Source of the DNA: Stenotrophomonas maltophilia
Lineage (GTDB): Bacteria; Pseudomonadota; Gammaproteobacteria; Xanthomonadales; Xanthomonadaceae
Length of the DNA stretch: 64,000 bases
NCBI RefSeq assembly: GCF_004684085.1
Contig: NZ_SRHZ01000055.1
Coordinates: 1-64,000 of the forward strand
Direction: 5' to 3'
The notes below the pieces were generated by a model. It was given only the letters and a program-made list of their open reading frames with translations, was not told the DNA's origin and searched no databases. This document shows positions 60,225 to 64,000 of this stretch, in pieces. Within the stretch, counting starts at the first letter, position 1, and every line of letters starts with the position of its first letter. The position numbers and the translations under genes are program-made.

Positions 60225-60569
60225 GTGGCATGGCGGCGTAATCTCGCGCTGGCCGCGTTCGGCGCGTTGATCGCACTGATGATCAGCGGCGTGCTGCCGC
60301 TCTGGCTGGGTGGCTGGTGCCTGCTGGCCAGCGCGGTGTCGTTCGGCCTGTACGGCCACGACAAGCGCGCGGCGCAACGAAAGCAGTGGCGCATTCCCGA
60401 GCGTACATTGCAGTTGCTGGCCTTTGCCGGCGGTTGGCCGGGCGCGCTGCTGGGCCAGGCGCTGTTCCGTCACAAGCACCGCAAGGCTTCGTTCCAATGG
60501 GTGTTCTGGCTGTGCGTGCTGGCCAACGTGGCCTCGATCGCGGTGATGCTGCGCGAGTTTTCGCGGTAA
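60225..60569 (+). CDS. DUF1294 small membrane protein
   Basis: A 114-residue inner-membrane protein with about three helices. The loop SFGLYGHDKRAAQRKQWRIPE and the following LLAFAGGWPGALLGQALFRHKHRK are the DUF1294 signature. Some related proteins have an added cold-shock domain, absent here. The GTG start at 60225 directly follows the stop of the MetX-type gene, so expression is coupled. Function of the family is unknown; positively charged loops suggest it may contact nucleic acid or lipid. Confidence 0.88.
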   Translation: MAWRRNLALAAFGALIALMISGVLPLWLGGWCLLASAVSFGLYGHDKRAAQRKQWRIPERTLQLLAFAGGWPGALLGQALFRHKHRKASFQWVFWLCVLANVASIAVMLREFSR

Positions 60570-60573
60570 CCGC

Positions 60574-60597
60574 CCGCCGGGCATGGCCCGGCGCTAC
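60574..60597 (-). repeat. SMAG-type palindrome (CGCCGGG type)
   Basis: Reverse copy with GCCGGGCATGGCCCGGC stem and terminal CTAC, filling the 38-base gap between the convergent DUF1294 and cydC genes. Confidence 0.88.
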
Positions 60598-60607
60598 CGT
60601 TTGGTCG

Positions 60608-62281
60608 TCACGCTTCGCGGATCAAAACCCCATCACGCAACCGGTACTGCGCATCAACCACGCCTTCAGGCAGATCATCGTGGGTGATCATCAGCAGGCT
60701 GCGCCCGTCCAGCAGCGCGGAAAGGTCATGCAGCAACGCACGTGCGGTATCTACGTCCAGCCCTTCGGTCGGCTCGTCCAGCAGCAGGATCGGCGCATTG
60801 CGCAGCAGCGCGCGCGCCAGCGCCAGACGACGTGCCTGGCCGGCCGACATCGTCGCGCCGTTCTCGCCCACCCAGGTCTGCAGACCGCCGTTGCGCTCGG
60901 CCCATTCGCCCAGGCGCACGCGACGCAGCACCGCCCACAACGCTGCGTCACTGGCATCGGGATCACCCAATCGCAGGTTCTCGGCCACACTGCCGGCAAA
61001 CACCGGCGCGTTCTGCGGCAGCCACGCCAGTTGCCGGTGCCAGTCGGCCTGGGCGAAATCACGCAGGTCGCGGCCGCCGTAGGTCAGCCGTCCCTGTTGC
61101 GGGTCCCATAGACGCAGCAGCAGGCTCGACAGCGTGGTCTTGCCACTGCCGCTGTCGCCGCGAATCGCGATGCGCTCGCCCGGCGCCAGGGTCAGCTGCA
61201 GGCCGGACAGCACCGGACGCGCTGCACCCGGCCACTGGAAATGCACGTCATCCCAATGCACGCGCGCGGCCTGCGGCACCGCTTGCGGTGCCTGCGGATC
61301 CTCCACCGTCGGCGGTTGCTCGACGATGGCCTGCAGGCGATCAGCGGCGATGCGCCCGGACTGCAGCGATTGCCAGGCCAGGCCCATGCCGGCCCACAGC
61401 TCGATCAGCGCCACGGTCAGGAACACCAGCCCCGCCGCCATTTCCGGCGCGATGCGCTGCTGTTCGGCCGCATGCAGGGCCAATGCCAGCATCGCCACCA
61501 GGCCCAGCCCGGCGACCAGGCCATGCAGGGTCGAGGCCGCGATCAGGCGCCAGCGCCGACGGCGATCCCGCGAAGCCAGCTGCTTGGCGGCCACGCGTAC
61601 CTTCAACTGCCACGCTGCATCGGCGTGCAGCGCGGCCAGATCACCCGCGCCTTCCAGCCCTTCGAAGGCCGCGGTACGCAGCGCGGCGCGATGTGCGGCG
61701 CGGTCGGCCTCCTCATCGTCGCGACCACGTACGCCCAGCCACGGCACACCGAAGGCGATCAGCAGCGCCAGCAGCGCCAGCAATACCGCCGCCGACGGCA
61801 GGATCACAGCAGCCGAGGCGATCGCCACCAGCGTCAGCGCGCCCAGTGCCACCAGCGGCCCGATCGCGCGCACCAGCAGCCCATCCACTTCATTGATATC
61901 ACCCAGCAGGCGTGCCAGCAGTTCGCCGGTACGCGTAGCACCCAGCCGCGCCGGTGCGAGCGGCAGCGCGCGGCGGAAGAACCACACGCGCAGGTCGCGG
62001 GCAATGCGCAGGGTGGCATCGTGGCCGACCAGCTTTTCGAAGTAGCGCGACACGATGCGCGCCATGGTCAGGCCACGGATGCCGGCCGACGGCGAAAAGA
62101 AGTTGAAGCCCTGCGCCAGCCCTGCCGCACCGGCCAGCGCGGCGGCGGTCAGGAAGCCGCCGGACAGGCCCAGCAGCGCGGTGCCGGCCAGCATCGTGAT
62201 CCACAGCAGCAGCACGGTCAGCAGCAGGCGCGGCCGATGGCGCAGGAACACCGCACGCAGCGAATCAGGCGAACGGCTCAT
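60608..62281 (-). CDS. cydC: Thiol-reductant ABC exporter subunit CydC
   Basis: A 557-residue half-transporter. With CydD it exports glutathione or cysteine to the periplasm, needed to assemble cytochrome bd and c-type cytochromes. The membrane domain (six helices, about 15-310) includes FFSPSAGIRGLTMARIVSRY, typical of CydC. The ATPase has Walker A GDSGSGKTT, Walker B ILLLDEPTEGLD, and a signature of MSAGQ rather than LSGGQ, a variation often seen in CydC, whose ATPase site is less active. The start overlaps the cydD stop by four bases. The ccm operon nearby depends on the same periplasmic redox poise. Confidence 0.94.
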   Translation of the reverse strand: MSRSPDSLRAVFLRHRPRLLLTVLLLWITMLAGTALLGLSGGFLTAAALAGAAGLAQGFNFFSPSAGIRGLTMARIVSRYFEKLVGHDATLRIARDLRVWFFRRALPLAPARLGATRTGELLARLLGDINEVDGLLVRAIGPLVALGALTLVAIASAAVILPSAAVLLALLALLIAFGVPWLGVRGRDDEEADRAAHRAALRTAAFEGLEGAGDLAALHADAAWQLKVRVAAKQLASRDRRRRWRLIAASTLHGLVAGLGLVAMLALALHAAEQQRIAPEMAAGLVFLTVALIELWAGMGLAWQSLQSGRIAADRLQAIVEQPPTVEDPQAPQAVPQAARVHWDDVHFQWPGAARPVLSGLQLTLAPGERIAIRGDSGSGKTTLSSLLLRLWDPQQGRLTYGGRDLRDFAQADWHRQLAWLPQNAPVFAGSVAENLRLGDPDASDAALWAVLRRVRLGEWAERNGGLQTWVGENGATMSAGQARRLALARALLRNAPILLLDEPTEGLDVDTARALLHDLSALLDGRSLLMITHDDLPEGVVDAQYRLRDGVLIREA

Positions 62282-64000
62282 GCGCGCACCGCCTGTGCCG
62301 GCTCAATCAGGCGGCCTTCCGGCAACAACAGGCAACGGTCGGCCCAGGCGATCACCGCCGGGCTGTGAGTGGCGACCACCACGCTGCGGCCGCGTGCATA
62401 GGCCGCCAGGCTGCGCAGCAGCGCGGCTTCGGTGTCGGCATCGAGGAACGCGGTGGGTTCATCCAGCAGCAGCACCTGCGGGTCGCGCAGCAGCAGGCGG
62501 GCCAGGCCGATGCGGCGTGCTTCGCCACCGGACAGCCCGAAGCCGCGTTCGCCGATCACCGTATCCAGTCCCTGTGGCAGGCGCTGCGCGAACTGCAGCA
62601 CCTGCGAGGCCTCGGCCACTGCGCGCAACCGCGCATCGCTGGCGCCGGGATCGGCCAGGCGCAGGTTGTCGGCGATGCTGCCGTGGAACAGGTACGGCCG
62701 CTGGCTGGCATAGGCCACCTGCACGCCGGGGCGCAGCTGCAGCTTGCCCGCACGCGGCGGCAACCATCCGGCCAGTGCTTCCAGCAGCGTGCTCTTGCCG
62801 GATCCACTGGGGCCGACCAGGGCAAGCCGTTGGCCCGGTTCCAGCAGCACATCCAGATCCTGCAGCACATCGTGCGGCGCGCCCAACGGACGCAGCACCA
62901 GGCCCTGCGCCTGCAGCGGCGGCAACGCGGCCTCGGCCGGCTCCACCGCCAGTGGCACACTCTCGTTTTCGATCAGGCCCTGCTCTTCCGGCAACGACTG
63001 CAGCAGACGCTCAACCTCGGCCGCTGCTGCCAGTGCATTGGCGCGGTCGTGGTAGTGCGCGGCCAGCCGCCGCAGCGGCGCGTAGAATTCCGGCGCCAGC
63101 AGCAGGCAGAACAGGCCGGCGCCCAGCGTCGGCACCGCTGCATGCAGCGACATCAGGCCCAGGTAGCTCAGGCCCAGGTACAACGCGACCATCGCCACGC
63201 TTACCGAAGCGAAGAATTCCAGCACCGTGGACGACAGGAAGGCAATGCGCAGCACCTTCATCGTGCGCACGCGCACACCTTCAGCGGCGGCCTCGATGCC
63301 TTCCAGTTCAGCCTCGCCGCGGCCATACAGGCGCAGCAGGCCCAGGCCCTTGATGCGGTCGGCGAAGTGGCCACTCATCCGCGCCAGCTCGCCCAACTGC
63401 GCACGGCCGGCGGCTTCGGCACCCCAGCCCACCAGCATCATGAAGAACGGCACCAGCGGTGCGGTGAACAGCAGGATCAGCGCCACCACCCAATCCACCC
63501 AGGCCACTGCGGCCAGGATCAGCAGCGGCACCACCACCACTTCGGTGCGCACCGGCAGGAAACCGCTGTAGTAGCTTTCAATCGCATCGCCGTGATGCAG
63601 CATCAGTTCGCCCAGCTCGCCGGTGCGGCGCTGGCGCAGCCACAGCGGTCCGTGGCCAAGCAGGCGCGCGAACACGCGCTCGCGCAGCGCCAACCGCGCG
63701 GCATCGGCCACGTCACCGGCAGCCGCCTGGGTGGCGCTGCCCAGCAGCGTGCGCAGCACCAGGATCACCGCCAGTCCAGCGAGCACGGGCAGGCCCGACG
63801 CCAGCGGTGCGCGTTCCACCAGCACCTGCTGCACGAGCCAGGCGATGGCGGCGGCCTGGCCGATCAGCAGCGCACCAGACAGGCTGATGCACAGCGCCGC
63901 CAACCGCTGGCGACCTCGAGCGGACCGCGCAAGATCGGCCAGCCATGCGGTGCGGGCACGCCGCTGGCGGGTCGTTTCGGCTTCCGTAGAAAGGCCGTCA
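62278..64000 (-). CDS. cydD: Thiol-reductant ABC exporter subunit CydD (5' end cut by window)
   Basis: At least 573 residues; the frame stays open through the right edge and the true start is a little beyond 64000, since CydD is usually about 580-590 residues. The visible membrane domain begins near LARSARGRQRLAAL. The ATPase has Walker A GPSGSGKST, signature LSGGEARR and Walker B VLLLDEPTAFLD, all standard, in contrast to the altered CydC signature. Its stop overlaps the cydC start (ATGA), so the two are translated together and form the heterodimeric exporter. Cytochrome bd genes may lie further right; not seen here. Confidence 0.94.
   Translation of the reverse strand, partial: DGLSTEAETTRQRRARTAWLADLARSARGRQRLAALCISLSGALLIGQAAAIAWLVQQVLVERAPLASGLPVLAGLAVILVLRTLLGSATQAAAGDVADAARLALRERVFARLLGHGPLWLRQRRTGELGELMLHHGDAIESYYSGFLPVRTEVVVVPLLILAAVAWVDWVVALILLFTAPLVPFFMMLVGWGAEAAGRAQLGELARMSGHFADRIKGLGLLRLYGRGEAELEGIEAAAEGVRVRTMKVLRIAFLSSTVLEFFASVSVAMVALYLGLSYLGLMSLHAAVPTLGAGLFCLLLAPEFYAPLRRLAAHYHDRANALAAAAEVERLLQSLPEEQGLIENESVPLAVEPAEAALPPLQAQGLVLRPLGAPHDVLQDLDVLLEPGQRLALVGPSGSGKSTLLEALAGWLPPRAGKLQLRPGVQVAYASQRPYLFHGSIADNLRLADPGASDARLRAVAEASQVLQFAQRLPQGLDTVIGERGFGLSGGEARRIGLARLLLRDPQVLLLDEPTAFLDADTEAALLRSLAAYARGRSVVVATHSPAVIAWADRCLLLPEGRLIEPAQAVRA

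Overview
The window looks like about 64 kb of a Stenotrophomonas chromosome, most likely the S. maltophilia complex (Xanthomonadaceae). The evidence is high GC throughout, Xanthomonad-type gene neighbourhoods, and many short palindromes that carry a GTAG tetranucleotide at one end, the hallmark of the S. maltophilia SMAG family of REP repeats. I see no rRNA, tRNA, CRISPR array, transposase or prophage gene. Most of the window is core chromosome, with a few clade-specific blocks.

Layout. 1-4.9 kb: a glutathione transferase, two tandem ten-cysteine lipoproteins, class I fumarase, and divergently an ECF41 sigma factor with its usual carboxymuconolactone-decarboxylase partner and a close match to the published ECF41 promoter. 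4.9-8.8 kb: an ABC half-transporter, ferredoxin-NADP reductase behind a Fur-like palindrome, a TlpA-like thioredoxin and a glutathione peroxidase. 8.9-18.1 kb: periplasmic M3 peptidase, cyclopropane fatty acid synthase with a DUF3298-like lipoprotein, a small GNAT protein, rhomboid protease, POT peptide transporter, a degenerate EEP-fold exoprotein and superoxide dismutase. 18.3-19.2 kb: a barnase-like secreted RNase and its barstar inhibitor, overlapping by one base. 19.4-28.3 kb: a repeat-rich TonB-like membrane protein behind nfuA, pterin dehydratase with a TonB-C lipoprotein, zupT, rluC, and rne with a long leader.

28.4-41.6 kb is the most distinctive block: a carbohydrate-scavenging locus read leftward from a LacI regulator. 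Order: lacI, TonB-dependent receptor, terminator, then a GH144-like lipoprotein, a sugar-binding lipoprotein, MalF- and MalG-like permeases, a large F5/8-domain six-hairpin-like protein and an EEP phosphodiesterase-like enzyme. Two matching LacI-type operators, one before lacI and one before the GH144-like gene, tie the two transcription units into one regulon. The GH144 similarity suggests beta-1,2-glucan as substrate. No MalK ATPase gene is present.

41.8-52 kb: bolA-yciI, scpA-scpB-rluB, an AraC regulator divergent from an MFS exporter, three poorly characterised small proteins, and a methionine aminotransferase/omega-amidase pair. 52.2-59 kb: a complete cytochrome c maturation operon ccmABCDEFGHI. 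59.1-64 kb: a MetX-family O-acyltransferase with a DUF1294 membrane protein, then cydC and the 3' part of cydD, which runs off the right edge.

Intergenic space is occupied by at least three families of palindromic repeats. One, a 27-bp inverted repeat, supplies the last codons and stop of the AraC gene and probably its terminator. Starts were chosen from ribosome-binding sites, gene overlaps and family length; several are GTG or TTG.
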